From Bipolaris cookei (taxonomy: Eukaryota > Ascomycota > Dothideomycetes > Pleosporales > Pleosporaceae), in contig NRSV01000017.1 of assembly GCA_002286855.1 (NCBI GenBank), forward strand, positions 351,475-415,474: 64,000 bases of DNA, given 5' to 3'. The translations under genes were made by a program, and so were the position numbers. A model generated the notes under the pieces. That model saw nothing but the letters and a program-made list of their open reading frames with translations, did no database searches and was not told the DNA's origin. This document shows positions 1 through 10,544 of this stretch, piece after piece. Position 1 is the stretch's first letter; the number at the start of each line of letters is the position of its first letter.

Positions 1-2613
1 TGTCCCGCAATGGTACACGACATGAAAACCGGTAACTGTGTTTTCATCAAATTTTCCACTCTTTTTAGATCAAAATAGCCCAGAGTTCTCTATCGTTCAT
101 GTGGGGACATCTTTAGAACTCTCTACCCGAGTCACCATGATACTTGTATTAGTATATGGCTTAGAGCATGATAAATGACGGGTCGAAAGTGAGGGAGCCT
201 CAAAAAGGGTATTTATTTACAGATAAAATGATGAAATACTCTCTTCTTGGAAACAGATTCCGCCTGCGACAATGAATTATATGGTCGGCAGACACAACAC
301 ATCATGTTATCTTCCGCCCCACAACCTCCACATGACATGAGTGGTACACCATTCTACACTCTACGAGAGATTATGAAATACAAATTCACTGTATAATATG
401 GATCAGATGAAGCAGGATCTATAGATATAGTGCACATTTCTCTGCCAGTTATGCTCCTTGTTTCGCGCGGCTCAAACGACAAGATCGATCATGGTTCTAT
501 TGATATCAAAACTGGGAGTGGTCGCATTAAGGCCTTCAACATAATAGCCATAACTCCCAATGGCTATGACTATGTCGCTTCTGTCACTCAAATTGGCTAC
601 GGCCTTTGTAACGAAGTCGGTCTCGCCTTTGACGCAGCATCGCACCTCTGAGGCGTTGAAAACTCTGCCGATGAACTTCACCGCACCATCAACGGCATTT
701 CGACTGACATTCATAATGACAACCCCGCCGATGAACCCAAATACATTGGGATCCATCACGGCAAAACAAAGAGTGGTACGGTTATTCTACCTGCTTCACT
801 GTGTTCTCTCCTTCTACTATTCCCGGGAAAACTTTACTGTGGGCGACCAGTTTGTATTGGAGCCCAATACCACCTTCAGCGACAACACATGCAAAGAGCG
901 CAGTGTAGCGCCTTGGGTTACATTGCCTGCATACTCGGCACCACTCGATGCAAAGTTCAACACAGACTTTTCTGTTCTATAGGTTACTCTTCATGGGAGC
1001 TGGAATCGTGATCCGCCTGTGGGATTCAAAGTCATTCAGGTGCCGTTTGGGTAGGCGAATGGAAGCTCTGGACCGACACGAAGAAGTAACGCTACGGAGG
1101 CTTGGGAAGATGTCTTGTGGAATAAGCGTGTGGATACGTGTTTTATGACGAGCTGTTTTCGACCTGTGGGCCTGGCGGTGGACAGGCGAGGGAGAGTGTA
1201 TGTTAGTAGTGACAGCCCAGTCGAAGGCGAGGTAGTCATTTTAGAAAGGGAGTAAGTGAGATTGGATTGCTGGGCTACCGTTAGTGACAAAACTGTTCAA
1301 GGTCTTGCTTCTTAGGCAGGTCTTGTGTGAGCAGTGGAGCTTCAGTGTCAATATGAGATCGTGACCCCTTCTTCAGGGTTGCGAGCACTGCATATGAGTG
1401 ATAATTTATGTCAATGGTGGGTCAAGAAACGGACATATTCGGAGGCGAAGAGTTGAAGAGGTGAAATGGTTGAATGTCTCATTAGATCGGGACGGTGTGG
1501 TCGGATGGGAAAGCACGCATGCAACAACAACCCCATACACTGTTCTCTAACCAACACTTATCAATGACACTGGCTCCAGTCTGTTTCTTCTCTCTCTTTA
1601 GCGCGAATGCCGCATACGCCACAGCGAATCAAGGCAAGAACTCACATGCAGCGCAATTTACAGAGAGACCAAGCGTTCTCGATAGTCCGTTAAACTTCGC
1701 TTCACTTCACTTCACTCCATCCGGCTTCATCGTCATCGTAGAAGTAGCCGATGTTATCTCGATCATTGCGCGTCTTATTTGAACCTATTACAGGAGATTC
1801 CATTACAAACTTGCACACTAATAGTCTACCATCCCCCACTCAACATACTCAGAGCAAGCTCTTGAAACATTAGAAATGCCGAAGTATGTCACGAAAGGGG
1901 GTAGACATTGGGCTCGAAGGCTCTACATACGGCTGCAGTCAGGTGATGGACCCGTCTACCCCGTACTCTAACAAATGCCTCATCAGCCTGAGGTATTGGG
2001 ATCTGGAACGAAGACACGGGGAATTGGGACATTAGAAAGCTAAAATTTGTGGGGAGATGGCGCGTTTGTGGCACCTTCGTCAAAGAGTTCGATATTCTTC
2101 TCTTCTGAACCCGAGGAGCAAACATGTAAGTCAACATGGTCCATATGAAATACCACTATTTTCTTAGAAAAAAAAACATGAATAAAGAAGACAAAATCTT
2201 GTTCTGGGCCTCTCCCTGGGCTGGCCAGTCAAAAAAATGGACTCACAAGAGTACATGCTGATTACCTGTAGGCTTTCCCTTCCTAAGGCCTCACGAACGA
2301 ATCAAGACTAGAAGCCGGAGGCCGAAACTCTCGTATTTTCACGGTGAGGTACTTTCCAAGGACATCTAGAGGTGACGAAGTGAGAGTAAAAAGCCATCTC
2401 TCAGATCCCGATACTTGGATGTAGCCATTTCGAGCGGCTCATTGGCTGCAGGTAAAAAGGCGCCAAGCCTATCAACTCGGTTCCTGGATGTCCGATTGCA
2501 TAGAAGTAAACCATTGCAGCTTTGGAAGGCATGCTTCACAGGGATGATGGGCGATACCGTCAGCTGTCGTGTGCTACTACGGCAGATTCAGACATTCGGT
2601 AACTCAGCTGGGT
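1..2613. other. Intergenic, no supported gene
   Basis: Several short open frames occur on both strands. The longest cluster lies at about 430-980. None has a recognisable domain, a plausible exon structure or frame continuity with its neighbours. The minus-strand frame over 472-759 has slightly protein-like composition but cannot be extended in either direction. I see no repeats with clear termini here. Confidence 0.5.
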
Positions 2614-2621
2614 CCCACGTG
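2614..2621 (-). promoter_or_regulatory. CACGTGGG (Pho4/NUC-1-type) E-box, distal
   Basis: The plus strand reads CCCACGTG, so the minus strand carries CACGTGGG. This is the high-affinity core of the phosphate-starvation bHLH factors Pho4 (yeast) and NUC-1 (Neurospora). It lies about 1.03 kb upstream of the phosphate transporter start at 3651. The motif match is seen directly; the regulatory role is inference. Confidence 0.45.
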
Positions 2622-3233
2622 CAGCGGTGTGATTGGGCACGATATTTGTGGAACATGCTACTCCATGCGTAGGACCGTCATACTTGTCCAAGCCCCAATA
2701 GCACCTCGTGCCAGACATTCAAGAAGTGCAGCATGATCCCGCGTTGCTACCCTTATGGAGGAATACTCCGGCGCTGACGGCCCACCTTGCCAAAATGTTC
2801 TTGGCGGCATCTAATTAGGAGACAATAACCGGGCCGTGGGACCACCATACCGGAACGTGGGGCAGTAAAGGTTATTAGTTCTTAACCCGCCGGATATAGG
2901 AGTCCCCCAGGCAAGCCAGAGGCCAGGCTGGCTAATCGACAAAAGGGTGGGCTCGGCTGGGTCATGGATCTTGATGCAGCATCAGAAAGCGGTGCAGTGG
3001 ATCGAGAGGAGAAGGTAGGACTGAGGTTGATGAGATGTGCCATTGACGAAACACGCGTTACTTGTCAATCGGGATCGACCATGTACTAAGCATGTCATGG
3101 CTACGTCTCAAGCAAATACCAGTAGCGCGAAGCTTCCTTGTCGCAGGCCTGGGCTGCAAATAAGCCTCCGCCCCATGTGGTGGCAAAGGCATCGTGGTTG
3201 GAGAAAGTGTTCTGGCCAAGCATCACTAGCGGC

Positions 3234-3241
3234 CACGTGGG
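3234..3241 (+). promoter_or_regulatory. CACGTGGG (Pho4/NUC-1-type) E-box, proximal
   Basis: An exact CACGTGGG lies about 410 bp upstream of the phosphate transporter start codon. It is the second copy of the same octamer in this promoter, in the opposite orientation to the site at 2614-2621. CACGTGGG is the preferred Pho4 site in yeast PHO promoters. The pairing with a PHO84-like gene makes a phosphate-responsive promoter likely, though binding is not shown. Confidence 0.55.
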
Positions 3242-3650
3242 GAAACGAATGGACTACGACGCCCATGGCCCACACGCCCTCACCCCACCCGCTCAACTAC
3301 CAGGATACGCGAACCCCAGCAAACGCCTCAGCGGCTGCGCCATTCACTGACACGGAGAGCCATACCAGGGCCCGGCTTTGCACAGTGGCTTTTTCTCACG
3401 CCTGTTGCAACGGAATGGCCGAGAGGATCTTGGCAAATCTTCCGCGCGTGCTTCAATCTGACATTGAGATTGGCTGCGGTCTAGTGCTCACTTCAAAACA
3501 TAAGCATGCCGCGCAGCCTGACAAGAGAGCTTGGGTATAAGTACAAGGCTTGGCCGGCTTGTTTTGGCAAGCAGCCCTCATCTTGCTCGCCCGTCTTTTG
3601 CGGTACTAAGCTTCGTCAAGGCCAGCACAAGCACTTGCCAGTATTTCCAA

Positions 3651-5592
3651 ATGGCTGCTAAGACGGCTGGCGGCAATTCCGCCTTCCACAACTTCAACAA
3701 GTATGGCTCCTGCATCTTCTCCCCCTTGAAATGCTTCTCTTACTAACAATCATCACAGTGACTTTGCTGTTCGTACACCTACTACATGCCAACCTCCTTT
3801 TCCAGCAAGACCCTGACCTGGTGTAGCATATTGAAGACCCAAATGAGCGCCGACGGCTTGCTCTCGCCGAGATCGACAAGGCGCCCTTCGGCTGGTACCA
3901 TGTACGCGCCATTTTGGTCGCTGGTACTGGCTTCTTCACAGACAGCTACGACATTTTCTGTGTATCCCTCTTGACCATTATGCTGGGCATCGTCTACAAA
4001 CAGGACCACAAGGGTACTCTTTTGACTGAGCAAGATACGGCCATCAAGCTGGCCACTTCGGCTGGCACGGTCATTGGACAAGTTGGCTTCGGTGCGCTTG
4101 CTGATATCGTTGGCCGTAAGAAGATGTATGGTCTTGAGCTGATCCTGATCATTGTTGCGACCCTTGCCCAATCGCTGGTTGGTCCTGGCCCGGGAACTTC
4201 AGTTGTTGGTCTCATCATCTTCTGGCGTGTGCTCATGGGCATCGGCACGTCTCACATGTAACTTTTATCCTTCACTACTGACCAGTACCAAGGCATTGGT
4301 GGCGACTACCCACTATCTTCCATAATCACTTCCGAGTTCGCTACTACCAAGTGGCGTGGTGCTATGATGGGCGCTGTCTTCGCTATGCAGGGTTTCGGTC
4401 AGCTTGGCGGTGCTCTCGTCATGTTGTGCCTCGTCGCCGGCTTCAAGGGCAAGCTTGTCAAGGCCAGTGGTTACGATACCTGCACTGGTGAATGCCAGGT
4501 TGCTGTCGATCAGATGTGGCGTGCTCTCATCGGACTCGGTATTGTCCCTGCCTGCATTGCCCTCTACTACCGCCTTACCATCCCGGAGACGCCTCGCTAC
4601 ACTTTCGATGTCGCCCGTGATGTTGAAAAGGCAAACGAGGATGCGAAGCAATATCTTTCTGGAAAGCACGGTGAGGGCAATCCCGATGAGATCACCCAAA
4701 TTACTGCCCGACGTCAATCCGCTGCCCAGCTCGAAGTTCCTAAAGCTTCCTTCAAGGATTTCTTCAGGTTTTACGGAAAGCTTCGCAACGGCAAGATTCT
4801 CTTTGGAACTGCCATGTCATGGCTCCTTCTTGATGTCGCCTTCTATGGCCTTGGTCTGAACTCTTCAACTGTATTGCAGGCTATTGGCTACGCCAACGGT
4901 GACAACTTGTACCACAAGCTCTACAACCTTGCTGCTGGTAACGCCATTCTTATCTGCGCCGGAGCCATTCCGGGTTACTGGATGGCTGTCGCAACCATTG
5001 ACACTGTTGGTCGCAAGCCCCTTCAATTGATCGGCTTTACTCTCCTCACTATCCTCTTTGTCATCTGGGTACGTTCACACATCCACGAAAAATAAAACAT
5101 CACTTGCAAAGAAGAGCATCGAAACTAACATTATCCCAGGGTTTCGCCTACAAGCACCTCAGCAACCACGCCATGCTTGCCATATACGTCCTCATCCAGC
5201 TCTTCTTCAACTGGGGACCTAACACAACTACCTTCATCGTCCCAGGAGAATGCTTCCCCACGCGCTACCGCTCTACCTCACACGGTATCTCAGCCGGCTC
5301 AGGAAAGATTGGTTCCATCATCGCTCAGGGCGCCATTGCCCCGCTGCGAACACAAGGCCATCCTACAAAGGCCAACCCCAGCCCGTGGCTGAACCATGTC
5401 ATGCAGATCTTCTCTGCCTTCATGTTCGCCGGCATCTTCACCACACTACTTATCCCAGAAACTAAGCGCAGGACGCTCGAGGATCTGGCGCAGGACTGGG
5501 ATATGGGTGATGAGAGCATCACGGGCGAGGAGCACATTCGCAAGCTGAACAGAACCAGCGACGAGGCTCATGAGGCTGAGACCAAGGCTTGA
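3651..5592 (+). CDS. PHO84: High-affinity inorganic phosphate:H+ symporter, MFS (PHO84-like)
   Basis: Plasma-membrane uptake of inorganic phosphate with protons. Five exons (3651-3700, 3759-3768, 3827-4244, 4293-5068, 5140-5592) give 568 aa, close to the usual 520-590 aa of Pho84-type carriers. The first transmembrane region carries GTGFFTDSYDIF (about residues 53-64). An MFS loop motif GFGALADIVGRKK follows near residue 107. The family signature GIGIGGDYPLS (about 156-166) spans intron 3. The C-terminal half has GECFPTRYRSTSHG and ends with the typical ETKRRTLEDLA. The second exon is only 10 nt long. Intron 3 (4245-4292) begins with GC rather than GT, and only this choice restores the signature. 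Introns 1 and 2 have clear branch points (TACTAAC, CCTGAC). Two CACGTGGG sites upstream suggest induction by phosphate starvation. The first ATG was chosen because it opens this frame directly upstream of exon 2. Confidence 0.92.
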
Positions 5593-5777
5593 GGTCGGGG
5601 CATCACGCATTTGCGAAATTCGGTCTGACATAATTTGTTTTTATTTTCCTTCGTTCATGTTTTTCAAATGAAGAAAAGCAAACTAAAACACAGATGTCCA
5701 TTAGAGAATAGTGGATGTACTCTGTATTCTGAAAATGATAATAATTACCTTTTTGAAATGTTTTGTGTTTTAACGTA

Positions 5778-7615
5778 TTCCACCATCGAGAAGGCCACCC
5801 CATCAAGAGGGCCACTTCTTCTTGGCATCGCGAACTTTATGTACAAAAACTTGAATTACTCTAATACTAGCTATAGATGCGTCGTCTGACCTACTTGTAT
5901 CTGATAAAGAATCTTCTTCTACATCTTTTTTGGCACGTATGGGCGTTATGGCCTGCTCTCCCACAGGTTTTGTAGTGCCGTTGACCTAGTAGAGCCCTTT
6001 CTTGACTACCCCCACCACGCGCCATCTTTGAAGTCGTACGACTAGCAGAAGCACTCTTAGCTGCCTGTGATGCTCCTACACCAAAGTTAAGTGTCCCGCC
6101 TGTCTGAATCCGCTTTCTTTTTTTTCTTCCGCCCTTAGCGCTTTGTTACCTCTGCTAATTGCTCTTTGAGCTCTCGTATGCGAGCCTTTATGAGCATATT
6201 CTTATATAGAATCTCCTTAGCTCCTTTAATAAGCTTTGAGAAGCTTTCTTATGTAGTAGTTGGTGATTGTACGAACAACTATTCTCTTATAAGCTTCGAT
6301 TGTAATCCAAATTCGTACGAATTGCTAAGTGCTTTCGACTGCTAGGATGTTTCTAGCTGATCTTCTTGTGGTAGGGTGTAAAGGCGTACGTTAAGGCGAT
6401 TAACAACTCTCTGCGCGTCGATAGGGACTAGTCCTACTACCTTAAAGGCCTTCTTGCAGTTATTAGACGTAAACACGTCGAAAAATGCGTCTCAGAAGGC
6501 TAGGAGGAAGCATTCCTTATTAATATGCTAGATATGGTGGCGTGCTAAGTCTCGTACGCGTTGAGAGTACTTACGCTTAAGAGGCGAAAAGCAGACAACT
6601 TTAAGTAGCTGGAGTATATACGATAAATGAGCAGGCATACAAAGAGTAAGGATATTCTGTATGAGGCAGTAGTCCTTAAATTCTTGGTTTAGGTGGCTCT
6701 CGTGGTCGTCGAGAATGAGCAGCCTGTACGACACCACCTGACGCTTCTTTGCATGCTCCATAAAGTACTTCAACTACTCGAGATCAAGCGCATTATTTGT
6801 CCAGCCATTCTCTGATACAGAGAGCTTCCAATCGTACGGTATGTCTGCTTCTTTGTACCATGCAGATATGTGGACGTGTCCTTTGTAGATAATAAATGGT
6901 GGGGTAGCGTATCCCGCAGCGCAGATACTCTGGATAACAGTAACCCCCTCGCGATTGCCTGGCTGAACAAGAGTAGGTCTCGTACAACGTTCTGAACCTG
7001 TGACTACCTTCATTAATCCAATTACACCCATCTGAAACCCAGTCTCATCAAAGTTATGGGTGTCGTCAGAATGTATCCCATACTTCTCAATTGTCTCTCG
7101 TATGAGCTTGAACCACACGTTAATAACCTATGAATCTTCCTGCTACATTCTCTGGCGGTCCTTTGCTCGATTGAAAGCTGTTTTGAGCTCGTCCGAACGC
7201 GTTACAAATCGCTCTGCTCAGTTCTTGCCTAAAGACTGGCCACCTCGCACGTGCAGTAGTTTCTCTGCCATATCTGCTACCTCGCATAGTCGGGGGGGGG
7301 ACAAATTCTCTCGAATCCAGATCAAGAACATATCTTACGATTGTCTGCTCTTCAGTTGTAGTTAGTTTCTGGCGATTTGGCTGTGTATTAGGTCGAAATG
7401 TAATTCCTTGAAGCCGCCGAGAGACCTGCGGATGTCGTACGTTATAGGCTGCTGCAGCGCGTTGAATACTCTTAAATTAACCTGTACGAGAAGCCTAAAT
7501 AAGAAGAGTAATTCGACCTTCTTGCTGGATTAGTATCGCGTTCTGTTGTTGAGGCATTGTTGTTCGTATGTGAAGTTCGCAATGCCAAGAAAAAGTGGCC
7601 CTCTCGATGGTGGAA
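5778..7615 (-). mobile_element. Fot/pogo-type DNA transposon, degenerate (element 1)
   Basis: A 1.84-kb element flanked by TA on both sides (5776-5777 and 7616-7617), the target duplication of Tc1/mariner-pogo elements. The ends are inverted repeats. The left arm begins TTCCACCATCGAG at 5778 and runs to about 5837. The right arm is its inverse, about 7573-7615. The left arm is longer because a stretch of about 17 bp (CCATCGAGAAGGCCACC, then CCATCAAGAGGGCCAC) is tandemly duplicated. The interior holds one broken transposase gene on the minus strand. Size, TA duplication and DDE_1 transposase match fungal Fot/pogo elements; the exact family name is not determined. Confidence 0.85.
5880..7557 (-). 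pseudogene. Fot/pogo transposase pseudogene (DDE_1 superfamily)
   Basis: Reads from ATG at 7557 (MPQQQNAILIQQEGRITLLI) through a CENP-B-like helix-turn-helix region to a DDE_1 domain. Visible motifs are HNFDETGFQMG (first Asp), SVSENGW, and LLILDDHESH (second Asp). The third catalytic region, normally LQPLDV, reads LQLLKV, so the third Asp is lost. The tail has a CCHC-like CGRAGHNAHTC, often found at the C-terminus of these fungal transposases. The frame is interrupted by many stops. One is the in-frame TAG at 6774-6776 just after NNALDLE, where a Trp (TGG) is expected. The gene cannot make active enzyme. Several stops fit G:C to A:T transitions. Confidence 0.85.
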
Positions 7616-7617
7616 TA

Positions 7618-8167
7618 AGTTAATCAACTATTGACTTGTTTGCAGTTGCTTGTGCCGTACGTGCCAAGTACAGCATTACAAGCCAGCGCGGCAAAAACCC
7701 CTGTACATTTGTGTGTAGAGCTGGATTAATTGGCTCAATGTCCATCCCAAATCTTGGCGTTTTCATCTCAGCTTCCTCAGCTGAGATCCTGTAAGAGCCG
7801 TATGGTTTGGGGCTCGCCCCCTCACCATTGTCATTGTATAGAGCAAAGATCTACTTGGAATGAAAGGAGAAAGGAGATGATAGTATTCTTACTCTTTTTA
7901 TGGCACGATAGATTTGTTCAAGAAAACACTGATGAAAAAGCAAAAAAGGTCGCAAGGCGCAGAGAGCTCTCATGTTTACCTGGTTAGTCTGGTACATGGC
8001 CGTGCACTGATGCGGCACCTTCCCCTTTCGCGTGTTGGATAGCATCCTTTTACGTACATTTCTAGTGACCATTGATGAAGACACTTGGAATGAATGAACT
8101 GCCAAGATGGGATAGACTTTCCTATGATTGTTTACTAATCAGGAAGGTCCTTTGGGGTGGCTGGCGG
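7618..8167. other. Spacer between two transposons
   Basis: About 550 bp separate the TA duplications of elements 1 and 2. Short frames here have no recognisable content. It may be an older host intergenic remnant. Confidence 0.5.
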
Positions 8168-8169
8168 TA

Positions 8170-10036
8170 CTCGCCCCACGGAGCCTAGTTCTGCCGAACT
8201 AGGCCCTACCCAGCTCAACGTCAATTCCATCAACCCACACGATTTGTATCGTAAATTGACTGCGCAAACACGTGAAATATTATATATCTGTTATAGCTAC
8301 TGATTGGGGGGTGTCTCCCAGTGTATAAAACGCATTACTGGTGCCTGTTGACTTGGTGTTGAGGCCTCTGCAGAGGCAGGTGTTGGCTGCTGGGTGGCAT
8401 CTCGGAGGCGCCGTCTCGTCTCCCTCACAGCCTTACGTACAGCCTTTTGCTCAGCGATTTTAGCTTTTTGAGATACGGCCTCTCGCGCACCTCTAGCTGT
8501 AAATACACCTCCTTTCTGAATCGTTGATCGCGAGTTGTCCTGGCGCTGAGCCCTCTCGCGGGCAGCAGCTCTAGTCTTGTCAAGCTCACGAGTCGCGAGG
8601 TCGTAGCTCAAACCTAGTATAACTGACGCCTTAGCAAGTCGCGCAGCCCGATTACTTAGTATATGCTCAGTATAATTACAGAGCTCTTGCGTTTTACGAG
8701 CGTACGCAACAAAGAAGCGAGGAGTTGTAGGCGTAGGCGTCTCGGAGGCTTGAAAGAGATGGCTCATCTCCTCGGGCGTTGACACCCTCTGTGGGCGCGC
8801 GAGCTTAAATAATACTCTCTCAGGATCCCATGGCTAGACGCCTGCTAATTCAAAAGCTTTTCGAATAGTACTAGATTTGAATGTACGTCTTCTAACACCA
8901 TAAATTGCGTGTAGAAACTCAAGCTTGTTGACATCGGTGCAGCCCTCCCGAGCAGCTCCCTCAACGACGCCTCTATAGTGCTTCTTGTATCCTTGAAAAA
9001 CACCAACGTCAAGAGGCTGTAGGTTGTGAGAGGTATGGGAGGGGAGCGAGAAAAGTACTATATTGTTGTCGTCACAAAAATCGATCAGCTCCTTTGTGCC
9101 ATGGGATCCAAATCCATCAAAAATTAACAGCCTCCAGGTGCCTGTTTGACGGCGACGACTACAGGCGTCAAAGTGTCGAATCCACTCAAGAGAGAGCTCG
9201 TCGTTATTGTACGCCGTCTCTGAGACAGCCACCATGTAGTCATTAGGCAACTTTGTGTGGGTATACCATTTTGGGAGGTACGCTTTGCCCTTGAGAATGA
9301 TGAATGGTGCCAGAACTGAGCCGTCAGCAGCGACAGTCTCGACGACTGTAACAGACTCGCAATTTGTATCAGACGGTGACTGTACAGCGTCATCGTCGCC
9401 AGCCATTGTTATAATATACTGCTGGCCTCCAACGCCCATACGGATACCTGTCTCGTCCATATTGTATAGATCTCCAGGCTGTATAGCGTACTCATCAATT
9501 GCGCGCTTTAGAGCGGCAAAGCGCCTCTCGTAGACCTCTACTGTATTAGCTGCTAGGCGTTTTATTTCCTGCTTTTTCTGCTTCTTGCGGCGGCAGTCTG
9601 GATTGCGCGCCAGCCATCGTGAGATCCAGTTTTTGCCTATGGGTGGTGCCTTGCCATCTGGGTGCTCGAGATCAAGGATCCGCTGCGCGGCGGAGATGAG
9701 CTGCGGCATAAGAGGAGGCATGTATAACGCGTGCAGCGAGTAATATAGGCCTTCAGAGCAGCCTCCTGTTGCTGATTGAGCCTTCGATTTGGTGCGGCGC
9801 GCTTTTGGAGCCTGCTGTATGGCATATGATTGTAGTCTGCTGCTGCGCGTATATTTGTGTGAAAACCACTATCTAACTCAGCAATAGCAATTTCAATACG
9901 CTCTTCAATCTGCGCGTAAGTTCTGAAGCGTTGCGACATGTTGTGAAGAAAAATTGGGTCAAAGTGGTGGAGGGGGCAAAATTGACGTTGAGCTGGGTAG
10001 AGCCTAGTTCGGCAGAACTAGGCTCCGCGGGGCGAG
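8170..10036 (-). mobile_element. Fot/pogo-type DNA transposon (element 2), well preserved ends
   Basis: A 1.87-kb element with TA target duplications at 8168-8169 and 10037-10038. Terminal inverted repeats are 57 bp (8170-8226 and 9980-10036) with only two mismatches. Each repeat contains a perfect 22-bp palindrome, GCCTAGTTC-TGCC-GAACTAGGC, at 8183-8204 and 10002-10023. Both end pairs and target duplications are read directly. The near-identity of the two repeats indicates a much more recent insertion than element 1, whose repeats differ more. One minus-strand transposase gene fills the interior. Confidence 0.9.
8297..9939 (-). pseudogene. Fot/pogo transposase, broken by one frameshift and one stop
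   Basis: Starts at ATG 9939 (MSQRFRTYAQIEERIEIAIA). It contains an N-terminal HTH region with the pogo-like sequence AAADYNHMPYSRLQKR, a CENP-B HTH with GKNWISRWLARNPDCR, and a full DDE_1 core. The three acidic residues are visible in YNMDETG, LLIFDGFGSH and LQPLDVGVF. A one-base-type frameshift near 9722-9727 separates the N-terminal 70 residues from the DDE frame. A TAG at 8834-8836 follows AFELAGV, just before the conserved PWDPERVL. The reading frame then continues to 8297 through an Arg/Ala-rich tail. With only two lesions this is a recently inactivated copy, and the consensus could be recovered from other copies in the genome. Confidence 0.88.
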
Positions 10037-10038
10037 TA

Positions 10039-10544
10039 GTTCTCAAATGCTTCGACGAGTGCACTCGGCGAGCGCTGATGCCGGACGGCATGACTTGGCC
10101 GATCGGCAAGAAAACCATACGGATACGCTGCAAATGACAGACGCCACGGCGCCCAACCATGAGGTTTATAGGAATATCCTCGTGGAAACAGTAATTTCTG
10201 ATTTGCATGTCTTCTCAGACAGTCAGCTACATTGAACGAGGTAGCAGATTTGGAATTGCGACGTTGTCGGATGAATCGGAAAGCTTGTCGAGGAAAAGGC
10301 ATTTGCCACAACTGTACACGTGATTGGCTGAGGAGTTAAGGACAAGAAATCTGGATCTGAGACGTCCGGCCCACGGAGGTGGCGGAGCGGCTCCGGGTGG
10401 GTTTGGTGGGGATGATGTTAAAGACTTGGCTCGTAACGTCAACAACACCAAAGTGCTCGTCTGAGTATCGGGGTGTTTTCATCAGGACTTTCGGAGAGCA
10501 TCGGTTGCGCTGTTTTTTCCTTCATGTGACGTAGTTGCTGAAGA
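10039..10544. promoter_or_regulatory. Upstream region of Zn2Cys6 gene
   Basis: About 500 bp between transposon element 2 and the regulator start codon at 10545. No gene or strong motif was recognised. Element 2 therefore sits directly in the promoter-proximal region of the regulator. Confidence 0.4.

Noticed and set aside
430..982. Overlapping open frames on both strands (73, 95 and 140 aa)
   Set aside because: No domain, no splice junction extending them, and opposite-strand frames compete equally. Composition alone is not enough.
3037..3540. 167-aa plus-strand frame upstream of the phosphate transporter
   Set aside because: No recognisable motif, biased composition, and it overlaps the CACGTGGG promoter site. 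Likely chance or an upstream leader.
4364..4859. Frames on the minus strand and in shifted frames across the phosphate transporter, and similar overlaps in other genes
   Set aside because: These are shadows of real coding exons on other frames; the true frame shows the family motifs.
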